A stretch of DNA of 64,000 nt from Fimbriimonadaceae bacterium (GCA_023957775.1 JAMLGR010000001.1:275272-339271); one strand, 5' to 3'; positions 1 to 9,883 are shown, numbered from the stretch's first letter. Numbers and translations: made by a program. Notes: generated from the sequence alone by a model not told the origin.

Positions 1-451
1 CGGCCTCGATCGACTGGGCGCTGAGATTGAGCGCGACGTAGGGTCGGTTGGCGAGACCGCCTTCGCGACCGTGGCCAGGCATGACTTTGAAGTGCGCCTC
101 GATCTTCGTGCCGTGGAGACGCACGACGCGCCGAATCGCCAAGCGCCCCTCCTTGGGCTCCAGCACGTGAAACTCGATCAGAAACGGCTTTTTAGATCCC
201 GCCAGTTGGTCGAGCCGGTCGGCCTCGGCGATATCGAAGCGGATGGAGATCGGATTTTCTGGCGTGGGCCGCTGGGCGGACTCTGCGAAGATGGGCGCCG
301 TCAATCCCCACACCGCCAACGGCGCGGGCTTCCCCTCCGCGGTCTTCAACGGCTTGCCCTCGACCCACAGGTACGCACGGTGCATCAGTTCGGCGTCGGA
401 TGCCCATGCGTTGAGGGCGAGGGCGAAGATTGAGAGCACAAGTGTCAGCAT
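1..451 (-). CDS. Hypothetical secreted protein, 3' end cut off by the window edge
   Basis: An ATG at 451 opens a frame that stays open through 150 codons to base 1, so the C-terminus lies outside the window. The first 18 residues (MLTLVLSIFALALNAWAS) look like a short signal peptide, and a mature protein without obvious membrane segments follows. I do not recognise a family. The phrase FLIEFHVLEPKEGRLAIRRV suggests a beta-rich fold but is no known motif. It starts 57 bp downstream of smc on the same strand and may be co-transcribed with it. There is no visible Shine-Dalgarno sequence. Confidence 0.6.
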   Translation of the reverse strand, partial: MLTLVLSIFALALNAWASDAELMHRAYLWVEGKPLKTAEGKPAPLAVWGLTAPIFAESAQRPTPENPISIRFDIAEADRLDQLAGSKKPFLIEFHVLEPKEGRLAIRRVVRLHGTKIEAHFKVMPGHGREGGLANRPYVALNLSAQSIEA

Positions 452-508
452 CGGTGCACTTCCAACTTGTTAGACGTCTTGAAGTGGGACTTGATGCGCC
501 GGCGCGGA

Positions 509-3500
509 TCAGTTCTTCGAAGGCGCGAGTTCCCGGTCTTCCACGGCAGCCTTGGGCAGCTTGGCCGGGACGAGCGTCGAGACGCCGGGTTCCTGCATCG
601 TGATGCCCAGCCAAACGGGGGCGGCTTCGATCGTGGTCGGGTTGTGGGTGATCACCACGAACTGCGACGTCGCGGAGAAGTCCCGCAGGAGTGCCACGAA
701 GCGCTCCACATTGCGGCCGTCCAGCGGCGCGTCGACCTCGTCGAGCACCACCAGCGGGCTTGGTTTGACTTTGAGAAGGGCGAACAGAAATGCCGTCGCG
801 CACAGCGACCGCTCGCCGCCGGAGAGCAGTTCCAGCCGTTGCTGCTTCTTCCCGGGCAGTTGGACCTCGATTTCGATGCCGCTCTCCAACACGTTGTTGG
901 GGGTGCTGAGGCTGATCTTTCCCACTCCGCCGCCGAACAGCTTCTCGAACACCTCGGTGAAGGCGACCTCCAAGGCATCCATGGTCGCGAGGAATTTGTC
1001 CCGCGTCAGGGCGTCGAGTTCGCGGACGCTGCCTTCCACCTGCTCGATCCCCTCTTCGATATCCGCTTTTTGGGCGGTTAGCTCGTCGCACCGCTCGCTC
1101 AGGCGCTCGAAGGCCTCGATGGCGCCCACATTCACGTCGCCCATCGCCCTCAGTTCGCGGCGCAGCCTGCCGACGACCGTTGCGGCGTCTGCGGGAAGCT
1201 CCACCGCGTGCTCCTGCTCCAGCGCGTCTTCTTCGGTGAGGCCGTACTCTTCGACCAGCCTCTGGAGAGAGGCGGCTCGTTTGGCGTCGGCACGGGCGCG
1301 GCCGAGCTCCGCCTGGTGTGCGGCGTCGCCGCACGACTGCGCGTTCTGCCTCGCGGCCTTGGCGTCCTCCGCGAACTGGAAGCTCTGCTGCAGCATGCCC
1401 GCCTTCTTCTCTTGGGCCGCGGCCAGTTCGGCGTCCGCCTTGGCTTTGCGTTCCTGCGCCTGCGTCAGTTCCGCACGCTCGCGTTCGATTTCCTGGCGCG
1501 CCTTGGAACGCTCGGGTTCGAGGTTGTCGAGCTTGCGCGCGCGCATCGAATCCGCTTCTTCCGCGGCGATCAGCCGCCGTTCTGCCTGTTGGAGCCGGAG
1601 CGCCGCCTGGCGCAGCCGCTCTTCGGCCTCGCGGAGTCGCTCCTCGGCTTGTTCCGCATCGGCGCTCCGTGCCGCAAGCTGCTTCAGCAGCGCATCCCGG
1701 CGCGACTCGAGGGCGGCCACTTCAGGGTCGGCAAGCGCTTCTTCAGCTTGCTGCGAGAGCTGCTCTCGCTCGAGTTCGAGTTTCTTGTGGGCCCGCATGG
1801 CGCCCTCGAGCTCCTGCTGCAGGTTCGCGTGCCAGTTTCTCCGCTCCTGGTGCTCGTCCGCCGCCTCCGCGATTTCCGCGCGGAGCGCTCGGAGGGCCTG
1901 CTCGTCGGTCTCCCGACGCTCGCGCGCGGCCGCCACTTCCTTCTCCGACTTGGCGAGCTTCCGTTCGAGATCCGCGATGGCACGCCGCACCTCGACCAGA
2001 TCGGATTTGCGCTGCACGAGTCCATAGCTGGTCTTGCCCGAATGGCCGCCGGTGACGGCGCCGCTTCCGTGGACAACCTCCCCTTCCAGGGTGACCAGTC
2101 GGCTCCATCCGTGGGTGCGAGCCAGTTTGAGAGCAAGGTCCAAGGTCTCGACGACGAGCACGCGCCCGAGAAGGCTGTCGACGACCGGTCGATGCGCCGA
2201 GATGCAGGTCACCAGCTCGCTCGCCCGGCCCACGACCCCTTTCTCGGTCAGCACCCGCCGCAGTTCCGAGGAGGGCTCCATCGGTCGCATCAACGGGATC
2301 GGCTGGAACGTGGCGCGCCCTCGTCGCTGATCCTTCAGGTAGGCGATGGCGCGTTTGGCGGAATCCTCGTCCGGCACGATCAAGTCGTTCGAAGCGGCGC
2401 CCAGGGCCGTTTCGATCGCCACGGCAAGCTCCTTGTCGACCTCGATCGCCTCGGCCACCGGCACGAACTTCCCTTCCAGCTTTCCGTTCTCGGCGGCCTC
2501 CATCACGGCGCGGGCGCCTTGGTTGAGTCCCTCGTGCGTTTCGATCGTGGCCTCGATCCCGCGCGCCCGTCCTTCCAGCGCCGCCTTTTCGGCGAGCCAG
2601 CGCCGCGACTCCTGGGCGTGGCGGTCGTCCTCTTCGCGCGCGGCCTGCAGCGCCTCTTCGAGTTGAGCGGCCTTGCCGCGCGAATCCGCAAGCGCCGATT
2701 CGATCTCCTGAAGCGCTGCCAGGGCTTCGTCGACCCCGCGCTGAAGGTCCGGAAGCCCGGCGTCGATCCCCGCCAGCTCGCGGACGATCTCCTTCTCGCG
2801 TCCCTTCCGGTGGGCGCGCTCGGCCTCGGCCTTCAAGCGACGCGACTCCACCTCGCGGCCAGAGGCCAGCTCCTTCTCGGCCCGTGCGAGCTGCTCGCGA
2901 AGGGCGCTGGCGTCGTCGCCCGCCCCCGAACATTCGGCCCGAACGCGCTCCAGGTTCGCCCGCTCGATCTCCTCTTCCGCCCGGAACGCCTCGGCCTCCT
3001 GTCGGACCTCCTCGATGCGGGTTCGCGACGCCTCCGACTCCTCGCCGAGGTTCTTCTCCAGTTCGGACAGGTTCTCAAGCCGCTGTTCGCCGAGCTTGAG
3101 ACCCGCTTCTGCCCGCTGAATGGCGGTCAATGCGGATTGCTGTTCGCCCCGAATCCCGTCCATCTGGCGCTCGAGCTCGCTGACCGCCTCCGCGACGCGC
3201 CGCATGTCGCGCTCGAGGTTCTCCGCGCGGGACGATTCCTTGCCGACCAGCTCCATCGACTCCTGCACGGCCACTTCGAGCCGCTCGACCTCGCGCAGGG
3301 CCCGCGCCACCTCGACGATGAGCAAGCCGGATTCCACCTCGCGGAGACTCGTTTGCGCCGTCTTGTAACGACGCGCGACCTCGGCCTCCTCCCGCAGCGG
3401 CTCGCGCTGGGCTTCGATCTCGTGAAGGATGTCCCGTACGCGATCGAGATGCGTGCGCGCCGACTGCAGCCGACGCAGCGATTCGACCTTGCGCGCCCGG

Positions 3501-4009
3501 TAGCGCTGGACGCCGGCGGCCTCGTCGACCCAGCCCCGTCGGTCTTCCGGAGAGGCGGCAAGCGCCTGGTCGATCTCCTTCTGCCCGACGATCGCGTAAC
3601 CGGCGCGGCCCAATCCGCTGTCCGCTAGAAGGTCGAAGATGTCCCGCAGACGGCACGATTGCCGGTTGATCGAGTAGTCGCTGTCCCCGTTGCGCGTGAG
3701 CCGGCGCGTGATGGAGACCTCGCTGGCTTCGATGGGCAGGGCGCCGTCCTCGTTGTCGAACAACAGCGTCACTTCCGCGTAGCCGACGGGCTTGCGCTTG
3801 GAACTGCCGCTGAAGATCACGTCCTGGTTCGTGCCCGCACGAAGCTGCCGGGGCGTCCCCTCACCAAGACCCCAGAGGATGGCGTCGACCAGGTTCGACT
3901 TGCCGCACCCGTTCGGGCCGACGACGGCGATGATGTCGCCCTCGACATCGATCTCGGTCTTGTCGGCGAAGGTCTTGAATCCGAAGAGCTTGACGCGCTT
4001 GAGTCGCAT
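509..4009 (-). CDS. smc: Chromosome segregation protein SMC
   Basis: Condensin ATPase that compacts and segregates chromosomes as a dimer with ScpA/ScpB. At 1166 residues it has the usual length and layout. The N-terminal head carries the Walker A motif GPNGCGKS at residues 31-38. Two long Glu/Arg/Ala-rich coiled coils flank a hinge at about 500-650 (EGKFVPVAEAI..., GAVTGGHSGKTSYG). The C-terminal head has the ABC signature LSGGERS at about 1062 and Walker B VVLDEVDAP at about 1087. The start ATG follows the flavin reductase-like gene by only 14 bp, so the two are probably one operon. The antisense frames across it are byproducts of its GC-rich codons. Confidence 0.97.
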   Translation of the reverse strand: MRLKRVKLFGFKTFADKTEIDVEGDIIAVVGPNGCGKSNLVDAILWGLGEGTPRQLRAGTNQDVIFSGSSKRKPVGYAEVTLLFDNEDGALPIEASEVSITRRLTRNGDSDYSINRQSCRLRDIFDLLADSGLGRAGYAIVGQKEIDQALAASPEDRRGWVDEAAGVQRYRARKVESLRRLQSARTHLDRVRDILHEIEAQREPLREEAEVARRYKTAQTSLREVESGLLIVEVARALREVERLEVAVQESMELVGKESSRAENLERDMRRVAEAVSELERQMDGIRGEQQSALTAIQRAEAGLKLGEQRLENLSELEKNLGEESEASRTRIEEVRQEAEAFRAEEEIERANLERVRAECSGAGDDASALREQLARAEKELASGREVESRRLKAEAERAHRKGREKEIVRELAGIDAGLPDLQRGVDEALAALQEIESALADSRGKAAQLEEALQAAREEDDRHAQESRRWLAEKAALEGRARGIEATIETHEGLNQGARAVMEAAENGKLEGKFVPVAEAIEVDKELAVAIETALGAASNDLIVPDEDSAKRAIAYLKDQRRGRATFQPIPLMRPMEPSSELRRVLTEKGVVGRASELVTCISAHRPVVDSLLGRVLVVETLDLALKLARTHGWSRLVTLEGEVVHGSGAVTGGHSGKTSYGLVQRKSDLVEVRRAIADLERKLAKSEKEVAAARERRETDEQALRALRAEIAEAADEHQERRNWHANLQQELEGAMRAHKKLELEREQLSQQAEEALADPEVAALESRRDALLKQLAARSADAEQAEERLREAEERLRQAALRLQQAERRLIAAEEADSMRARKLDNLEPERSKARQEIERERAELTQAQERKAKADAELAAAQEKKAGMLQQSFQFAEDAKAARQNAQSCGDAAHQAELGRARADAKRAASLQRLVEEYGLTEEDALEQEHAVELPADAATVVGRLRRELRAMGDVNVGAIEAFERLSERCDELTAQKADIEEGIEQVEGSVRELDALTRDKFLATMDALEVAFTEVFEKLFGGGVGKISLSTPNNVLESGIEIEVQLPGKKQQRLELLSGGERSLCATAFLFALLKVKPSPLVVLDEVDAPLDGRNVERFVALLRDFSATSQFVVITHNPTTIEAAPVWLGITMQEPGVSTLVPAKLPKAAVEDRELAPSKN

Positions 4010-4023
4010 GGTTGGGTTCGTTC

Positions 4024-4671
4024 CTAATCAGACGGCTCAGCGGGGCCGGACGGACGCGCCAGGTGAAAGATTTCCATCGCGCGTGTGTCCAGATACTCAT
4101 CGGAGCCGAGTCGGGCGATCGGCCGGAAGCCATCGTGCACCAAGCGCCGCCCGTCCCACAGGTCGGCGCGCACGTGCATCCGCAACACCTCGCCCACCAT
4201 GTAGTTCGCGGAGCCGGGCCCGTCGCCGTGGCGGAGGATCTGGAAGAGCGAGCACTCGAACTGCACGGGGCTTTGCGCGACGCGCGGCGGTCTGACCGTC
4301 ACGGACGGGATCGGGTCGAAGCCCGCGACGCTCCACTCGTCAAAGCCTTGGGGGTAGCTGAAGGACGTTGCGTTCATGCCCGCCGCCATCTCCCGCACCA
4401 CGAAATTCACGACAAACTCGCCCGTGGACTCCGCGTTTTTCAGGCTGTCCTTCCACTGGCCCGATCCCTTGGTCGATGCCGAGACCATGATGCTCGCCGG
4501 TTCGTTTCCGCCGGCCATGAAGAACGAGAAGGGCGCGAGGTTCGCGGCGCCCTCGGAGTCCAGGGTGCTGACCAGCGCGATGGGCCGAGGTTGCACCGCG
4601 CCGACAAGGAGATCGTAACGCTGCGACGCGCTGAGTTCGGCTGCGACCAACGACACGAATTCCCCGCTCAC
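4024..4671 (-). CDS. Flavin reductase-like domain protein (DIM6/NTAB type)
   Basis: Split-barrel FMN-binding protein of the flavin reductase-like family, whose members reduce flavins with NAD(P)H or act as flavin-dependent oxidoreductases; the substrate here is unknown. Family hallmarks are RPIALVSTLDSEGAANLAPFSFF near the N-terminus and the following ASIMVSASTKGSGQWKDSLKN, then EFVVNFV. Length of about 215 aa is normal. I place the start at the GTG at 4671. The GTG at 4656 (215 to 210 aa) is also possible because GGGGA lies just before it. It is the likely first gene of the unit that continues into smc. Confidence 0.8.
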   Translation of the reverse strand: MSGEFVSLVAAELSASQRYDLLVGAVQPRPIALVSTLDSEGAANLAPFSFFMAGGNEPASIMVSASTKGSGQWKDSLKNAESTGEFVVNFVVREMAAGMNATSFSYPQGFDEWSVAGFDPIPSVTVRPPRVAQSPVQFECSLFQILRHGDGPGSANYMVGEVLRMHVRADLWDGRRLVHDGFRPIARLGSDEYLDTRAMEIFHLARPSGPAEPSD

Positions 4672-4750
4672 CCACCCATTATGCCGATCCCTCCAACTCC
4701 GGGGGAGCGCGAGGAGGGCTTGAGAACGTATTGCAATAAGGAGGAGAAAC

Positions 4751-5563
4751 ATGACGACGATTTCCGCGGCCCTGTTGGCCCTCACCTTGACGGCGCCCCA
4801 GGGCCCAACGGCGAGCAACTACGAAAAGGCGCTGGTGCTGAAGGAGGTTCGGCGCGTCGGGTTCCTCCCGCCTCAGATCTTGGTCCTTCGGGACAGCGCG
4901 TGGTCGGTGCGGCAGGCGAACGACGTCTACGACGCCCAGATCGAACGGCTCGACGAGCGCGATGCCGAGCTGGAGACGCTGGTGCAGAGGCTGGCCGCGG
5001 GCGCCGCGGTGTCCGACGACCTGCAGGCGCGGCTGGACGAGGCCACCCGAGCCCGCAAGGACGCCTTCCAGGCGTGGGACCAGCGCGTCACGGCCGCGGT
5101 CACCAAGGTCTTGGCCACGTTCAGCGACGAGCAGAAGTACATGCTGGGCGTTCCCGAACGCACCCGCCAGTCCATCGAGAGCACGTGGCAGCAGGTCCAG
5201 TCGGCGACCGGCGACCAGTGGGACCGCCTCGTGCGCAGCCTCTCCTCGCGGCTGATGCGGGACCAGTACAACCAGCTCCGCCAAGCCAACGGCGGCAGCT
5301 CGGACCGAGGCCGCGGCGAAGATCGTCGGGACCGCAGCCGCGAGTCGCGCGCCATGCGCGACGAGATGGAGCGCCAAGGCCGCGCCTACCTCTCCAACGT
5401 GCGCAACGGAAACCCAACCCTGGTCAAGTCCTTCAAGCAGCTCCTCGCCGAAAGCTACATGCGGGACGGCGAAATAGAAGCGAACCTGAGGGGGCTGATC
5501 CGAGCCGTCATCACGGCCCCCGGGGCGCCGGAGGCCTTGGACGACGCCGTCCGCGCACGGTAG
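4751..5563 (+). CDS. Hypothetical secreted alpha-helical protein
   Basis: A 270-residue protein of unknown function. It opens with a short hydrophobic stretch (TTISAALLALTLTAPQG) that may be a signal peptide. It then becomes a highly charged, heptad-like helical protein (for example ERLDERDAELETLVQRLA) with an Arg/Asp/Gly-rich linker at about 185-200 (GGSSDRGRGEDRRDRSRES). A strong Shine-Dalgarno AAGGAGGAG lies 5 bp before the ATG, one of the clearest in the window. The pattern of helices resembles periplasmic metal/stress sensors such as CpxP/Spy-like proteins only in a general way; I see no LTxxQ motif and do not assign it. Confidence 0.75.
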   Translation: MTTISAALLALTLTAPQGPTASNYEKALVLKEVRRVGFLPPQILVLRDSAWSVRQANDVYDAQIERLDERDAELETLVQRLAAGAAVSDDLQARLDEATRARKDAFQAWDQRVTAAVTKVLATFSDEQKYMLGVPERTRQSIESTWQQVQSATGDQWDRLVRSLSSRLMRDQYNQLRQANGGSSDRGRGEDRRDRSRESRAMRDEMERQGRAYLSNVRNGNPTLVKSFKQLLAESYMRDGEIEANLRGLIRAVITAPGAPEALDDAVRAR

Positions 5564-5586
5564 CCCAACTGACAGCGCGCCGATGT

Positions 5587-6651
5587 ATGCTCGAACCGAT
5601 GTTCGGTTCCTCTTCCCTCGGCGCGCTGCCTATCCTTCGCCCCTATCGCTCGAAGCGCTCCTCGAGCTTCGACCCCAGCGGCAACAACTCCGACTGGTGG
5701 ACCCTCGAACCCGGGCGACGGCTCACCCTGCTTGAGACGGCCAAACCCGGCGTCGTACGCCACATCTGGATGACGGTCGGAAACGACGACCTCTTCCCAA
5801 GGCGCATGGTGCTGCGCATGTGGTGGGACGGCGAGGACTCGCCAAGCGTCGAGGTGCCGTTGGGAGACTTCTTCGGGATCGGCCACGGGATCTTCAAGAA
5901 CTTCGTCAGCGCGCCCCTTCAGATGAGCCCCCAAGACGGGCGTGGCATGAACTGCTGGTGGCCCATGCCCTTCTCAAGCGCCCGCATCGAGCTGCACAGC
6001 GAGTGCGAGAACGCCGCGAACGTCTACTTCTACATCGACTACGAGGAGCACGAGGCCCCGCCTCCAGCCGAGGTCGGACGGTTCCACGCCGAGTGGCGCC
6101 GGGAAGCCAAGACCGAGGGCTGGCTGACCGAGCGGCTCGACGGGGAGAACCTGTGGGAGATCTGGAGTCGGAAACCGAACGTCACCGGCGAGGACAACTA
6201 CGTGATTCTCGAAGCGCGCGGATCGGGCGTCTACGTGGGCTGTCACCTCGACGTGGACGTGTTCGAGCGCCAGGGCAACGACTGGTACGGAGAGGGAGAC
6301 GACATGATCTTCATCGATGGGGAATCCTGGCCCCCTTCGCTCCACGGGACCGGAACCGAGGATTACTTCAACACCGCCTTCTGCCCCCGACAGGAGTACA
6401 ACGCCCCGTATCACGGACTGACCCTCTATTCGGGGAATTCGGAGTGGCCTTGGAGCGGCAAGAACTCGATGTATCGCTATCACATCGAGGATCCCGTCCG
6501 CTTCCACGAGAGCATTCGGGTGACCATCGAGCACGGCCATGCCAACAAGCTGTCCAACGACTACTCCAGCACGGCCTACTGGTACCAGACCGAGCCGCAC
6601 GCGCCCTTCCCACCCCTTCTGCCCGTGGAGGCGCGGATGCCGCGTCCCTGA
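5587..6651 (+). CDS. DUF2961 protein (GH172-like family)
   Basis: Belongs to the DUF2961 family, members of which were shown to be glycoside hydrolases (GH172, difructose-anhydride or arabinofuranan active). Family features are RSKRSSSFDPSGNNSD near the start, LLETAKPGVVRHIWMTV, WWDGEDSPSVEVPLGDFFG, the acidic segment GTGTEDYFNTAFC, and a late WYQTEPHAPF. There is no signal peptide, so it is probably cytoplasmic. Length of 354 aa is normal. ATG 5587 is used here; ATG 5599 four codons later is equally likely, and neither has a Shine-Dalgarno sequence. The substrate cannot be read from the sequence. Confidence 0.88.
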   Translation: MLEPMFGSSSLGALPILRPYRSKRSSSFDPSGNNSDWWTLEPGRRLTLLETAKPGVVRHIWMTVGNDDLFPRRMVLRMWWDGEDSPSVEVPLGDFFGIGHGIFKNFVSAPLQMSPQDGRGMNCWWPMPFSSARIELHSECENAANVYFYIDYEEHEAPPPAEVGRFHAEWRREAKTEGWLTERLDGENLWEIWSRKPNVTGEDNYVILEARGSGVYVGCHLDVDVFERQGNDWYGEGDDMIFIDGESWPPSLHGTGTEDYFNTAFCPRQEYNAPYHGLTLYSGNSEWPWSGKNSMYRYHIEDPVRFHESIRVTIEHGHANKLSNDYSSTAYWYQTEPHAPFPPLLPVEARMPRP

Positions 6652-6679
6652 GCCTGGGGCAAGGCGTCATAATCGGGCC

Positions 6680-8170
6680 ATGTCCACAACCTTGGAGCGG
6701 CTGAAGAGCCGCATGTACGACGTCGATGCGCTCAACTCCGCCATCGGCATGATGGATTGGGACCAGCAGACGTACATGCCCCACGGCGGCGGCGAGGCCC
6801 GTTCCGAGCACGTCGGCATCCTGAGCCGCATGCGGCACGAGCTTTTCGCGAGCGACCAGACCGGAGCGTTGCTGGAAGGTGCGGCCGGCGAAGTCGATCC
6901 TGGCAGCGAGGACGCGGCGATGCTTCGGGTGGTCAAACGGGACTTCGACCTCAGCACCAAACTGCCGGCCGAGTTTGTCGCCGAGAAGTCACGCCTCTCG
7001 TCCCAGGCTCACGAGCTGTGGGTCAAGGCCAGAAAGGCCAACGACTTCGCGGGATTCGCACCGATTTTGGAGAGGATGTTCGAGATCGCCCGGCGTGAGG
7101 CCGAGTACCTGGGCTACACGGATCACATCTACGACGCGTTGCTCGACCAGTACGAGGAGGGAGCGACGGCAGCCGACGCCCGGCGCATGTTCGAGGCGAT
7201 CAAGGAGCCGCTTGTGGCCCTGGTGAAGGAGATCGCCGCCTCGCCGAACCAGCCCGACGACTCCGGGCTCACCGGCGAGTGGTCCACCGAGGGCCAGAAG
7301 GCGTTCACCGAGATGCTGGTCAAAGCCATCGGCTTCGACATGGAGAGGGGGAGGCAGGACACGGCCGCGCACCCGTTCTGCGGCGGATGGTCCGTCTCGG
7401 ACGTCCGGCTCACCACTCGATTCCAAAAGGATCTGCGCTCGGCGATCTTCGGGTCTCTCCACGAGGCCGGTCACGGCATGTACGAGCAGGGCTCGCCCCT
7501 CGCCTGGGACAGAACGCCGCTTGCGGGCGGCGTTTCGCTGGGCCTGCACGAGAGCCAGAGCCGGTTATGGGAGAACATCGTGGGGCGGAGCAGACCGTTT
7601 TGGGAGTGCTTCCTGCCGAACCTCCAAGCCACCTTCCCCAAGATCGCGCAGTACGACGTGGATTCGTTCACGCGAGCGGTGAACAAGGTCAAGCCCAGCC
7701 TGATCCGCGTGGAGGCCGACGAAGTCACCTACAACCTGCACATCCTCGTCCGCTTCGAACTCGAGTGCGACCTGCTGACGGGCTCGCTGGCGGTCAAGGA
7801 CCTTCCCGACGCGTGGAACGCCAAGTACGAGGCGTACCTCGGGGTCACCCCTCCAACCGATGCGGACGGCTGCCTGCAGGACGTCCACTGGTCGGGCGCG
7901 CTCATCGGGTACTTCCCCACCTACTCGATGGGGAACCTGCTCTCCTATCAGATATGGAGAGTCCTTCAGAAGGATCTTGGGGACACCGACGCGCTCATCC
8001 GCGAGGGCAAGTTCGCTCCGATTCTCGAGTGGCTGCAGCAGAAGATCTACCGCCAGGGGAAGCGCTTCCCGCCCAAGGAGCTGGTGCAGCGAGTCACCGG
8101 CAAACCGATGGGAGCCGACGATCTGCTCGAGGGCCTCAACACGAAGTACCGAGGGTTGTACGGCCTGTGA
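6680..8170 (+). CDS. Carboxypeptidase Taq family (M32) metallopeptidase
   Basis: Zinc carboxypeptidase of family M32, cytoplasmic, removing C-terminal residues from peptides. The HExxH zinc motif is SLHEAGHGMYEQG at about residue 260, with downstream LHESQSRLWENIVGRS giving the third ligand Glu; the N-terminal MMDWDQQTYMPHGG segment is also typical. Length of 496 aa matches the family. A -10-like CATAAT (6668-6673) lies 6 bp before the ATG and there is no Shine-Dalgarno, which suggests a leaderless mRNA. Its TGA overlaps the GTG of the pyrE-type gene, so the two are translationally coupled. Confidence 0.95.
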   Translation: MSTTLERLKSRMYDVDALNSAIGMMDWDQQTYMPHGGGEARSEHVGILSRMRHELFASDQTGALLEGAAGEVDPGSEDAAMLRVVKRDFDLSTKLPAEFVAEKSRLSSQAHELWVKARKANDFAGFAPILERMFEIARREAEYLGYTDHIYDALLDQYEEGATAADARRMFEAIKEPLVALVKEIAASPNQPDDSGLTGEWSTEGQKAFTEMLVKAIGFDMERGRQDTAAHPFCGGWSVSDVRLTTRFQKDLRSAIFGSLHEAGHGMYEQGSPLAWDRTPLAGGVSLGLHESQSRLWENIVGRSRPFWECFLPNLQATFPKIAQYDVDSFTRAVNKVKPSLIRVEADEVTYNLHILVRFELECDLLTGSLAVKDLPDAWNAKYEAYLGVTPPTDADGCLQDVHWSGALIGYFPTYSMGNLLSYQIWRVLQKDLGDTDALIREGKFAPILEWLQQKIYRQGKRFPPKELVQRVTGKPMGADDLLEGLNTKYRGLYGL

Positions 8171-8739
8171 CGGAGCTTGCCACCCTGCTCGAAGAGTCCG
8201 GCGCGATCCTGCACGGCCACTTCCTGCTGACGAGCGGGAGACACTCGGCCGTCTACTTCGAGAAGTTCAGGGTGTTGGAACAGCCCCGGGTCCTCAGCGC
8301 GCTCTGCGCCGAAATCGCGCAACGCTTCGACGGCCAGGTCGACGTGGTGATGGGGCCGACCACCGGCGGAATCATCATCGCGTTCGAGGTGGCCCGCCAA
8401 ATGGGATTGCCCGCTCTGTACGTGGAGAGCGAGGAGGGCGTGCGCACCCTTCGCCGAGGCGCCGCACTAAGTCCCGGTGCGCGCGTTCTCGTCGTGGACG
8501 ACGTCCTGACGACAGGACGCTCAGTGCGCGAGGTGCTCGCGCTTGTCGATGCGGCCGGGGCCGTCCCGAAGGGCGTCGGCGTGCTCATCGACCGCTCGGA
8601 GACCGAACCCGATTTCGGCTGTCCCCTGTTCGCCGCGCACCGCGTAGAGGCGGTGAGCTACCCGGCGGACTCGCTCCCCGATTGGCTCGCCGAGATCCCG
8701 GTGACCAAGCCCGGCACGCGCAAGGAGGCGAAAGCGTAG
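8167..8739 (+). CDS. pyrE: Orotate phosphoribosyltransferase
   Basis: Converts orotate and PRPP to OMP in pyrimidine synthesis. The PRPP-binding signature is ARVLVVDDVLTTGRSV, preceded by a GPTTGGIIIAFEVARQ segment and the N-terminal GHFLLTSGRHSAVYFEKF that is typical of OPRTases. Its 190 aa are the expected length. The start is a GTG that shares bases with the stop of the M32 peptidase gene (GTGA). No other pyrimidine genes are near; the next gene begins 2 bp after its stop. Confidence 0.92.
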   Translation: MTELATLLEESGAILHGHFLLTSGRHSAVYFEKFRVLEQPRVLSALCAEIAQRFDGQVDVVMGPTTGGIIIAFEVARQMGLPALYVESEEGVRTLRRGAALSPGARVLVVDDVLTTGRSVREVLALVDAAGAVPKGVGVLIDRSETEPDFGCPLFAAHRVEAVSYPADSLPDWLAEIPVTKPGTRKEAKA

Positions 8740-8741
8740 CG

Positions 8742-9875
8742 ATGGCGACCGTTGCCGATGCTTTGGAGGCCCTGGAGGTCGTTGCGCCCAAGCGGTATGC
8801 GTTCGCTTGGGACCGTATCGGACTTCAGACGGGCGACCGGAACGCGGCCCTGACACGCGCGGTCGTCTCCCTCGACAGCAGCCGCGAAGCAGCAGGCTTC
8901 GCGGCGGCTTCCGGCGCCGAGCTGCTGCTGGCCCACCACCCACTCATTTGGGAACCCGTGGAGCGCATCGATCCCGCTTCGCGGCCGGGCGACGCGCTCT
9001 CGCTGCTGCTCGCCTCGAACATCGCCTTCGTGGCCGCCCATACGAACTGGGACGCCGCACCGGGCGGAATCAACGACACGCTGGCTCGGCTGCTCGGCGT
9101 CGAAGCGTGTGCGCCGTTCGGCGCCGCCGGCGAGTCCTCCGAGCTCAAGGTCGTGGTGTTTGTTCCGGCGAGCCACGCCGAGAGCGTGGTCGACGCCCTC
9201 GCGGATGCCGGTTGCGGGACGCTGGGGGCTTACCAGCGGTGCGCGTTCTTCGGCGAGGGCCGCGGAACCTACGAGCCGCAACCCGGCGCCAATCCAATGG
9301 TCGGCACGGTCGGCTCGCGCGAGCACGTCGACGAGCTGCGCGTGGAGATGCGCGTTCCGCGGGAGCGGCTTGCCGCCGCTCGCGCCGCGTTGAAGCGAGC
9401 CCATCCGTACGACGAGCCGGCGGCCGACTGGTTCGTCCTCGAACCGGATCGCGCGATGCCCACCGGCCGCGTGGGGACCCTTCGAGAACCGATGCTGTTC
9501 GGCGCGTTCGTCGAGAAGTGCGACGAGCGGCTGGACACTCGGTCGTTGGCATGGGGCGATCCCGCCCTCCAGGTGCGACGGGTCGCTCTGGTCGGAGGTG
9601 CGGCCGATGGAGAGTGGAGGGCCGCCCGAGAAGCGGGAGCGGACGTGCTGGTGACGGGCGAGGTGCGCCAGCACAACGCGCTCGAGGCGTCGGAGTGTGG
9701 ATTCTCCCTCATCCAGGCGGGCCACTTCGCGACGGAGAACCCTGGGTGCGTCGCCCTGAGGGACGCCATGGAGCGGTGCCTCCCCGAAGTCGAGTGGCTT
9801 CACTGGGAGCCGTCGCCCGGACAGAGCGGACGGCCGCTCGTCGCGACGCAACCTCGCCCATCTCAGGGTGCTTGA
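8742..9875 (+). CDS. NIF3-family metal-binding protein (YqfO type)
   Basis: NIF3/DUF34 family, dinuclear-metal proteins often labelled GTP cyclohydrolase 1 type 2 although their physiological role is unsettled. Metal-site motifs are LLLAHHPLIW near residue 65, VAAHTNWDAAPGGIN near 105, and HFATE close to the C-terminus. Between them, residues about 130-240 form the inserted PII/CutA-like domain found in the long (about 370 aa) form. The ATG follows GGAGG at a slightly long spacing of 14 bp, and the gene is 2 bp downstream of the pyrE-type stop. Its own stop lies 8 bp from the 3' end of the opposing tRNA gene. Confidence 0.92.
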   Translation: MATVADALEALEVVAPKRYAFAWDRIGLQTGDRNAALTRAVVSLDSSREAAGFAAASGAELLLAHHPLIWEPVERIDPASRPGDALSLLLASNIAFVAAHTNWDAAPGGINDTLARLLGVEACAPFGAAGESSELKVVVFVPASHAESVVDALADAGCGTLGAYQRCAFFGEGRGTYEPQPGANPMVGTVGSREHVDELRVEMRVPRERLAAARAALKRAHPYDEPAADWFVLEPDRAMPTGRVGTLREPMLFGAFVEKCDERLDTRSLAWGDPALQVRRVALVGGAADGEWRAAREAGADVLVTGEVRQHNALEASECGFSLIQAGHFATENPGCVALRDAMERCLPEVEWLHWEPSPGQSGRPLVATQPRPSQGA

Positions 9876-9883
9876 AGGGAATC

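Noticed and set aside
509..4009. Long open frames opposite smc and other GC-rich genes
   Set aside because: They are antisense or shifted shadows of genes with clear conserved motifs, of low complexity (Arg/Ala/Gly-rich), and lack start signals.
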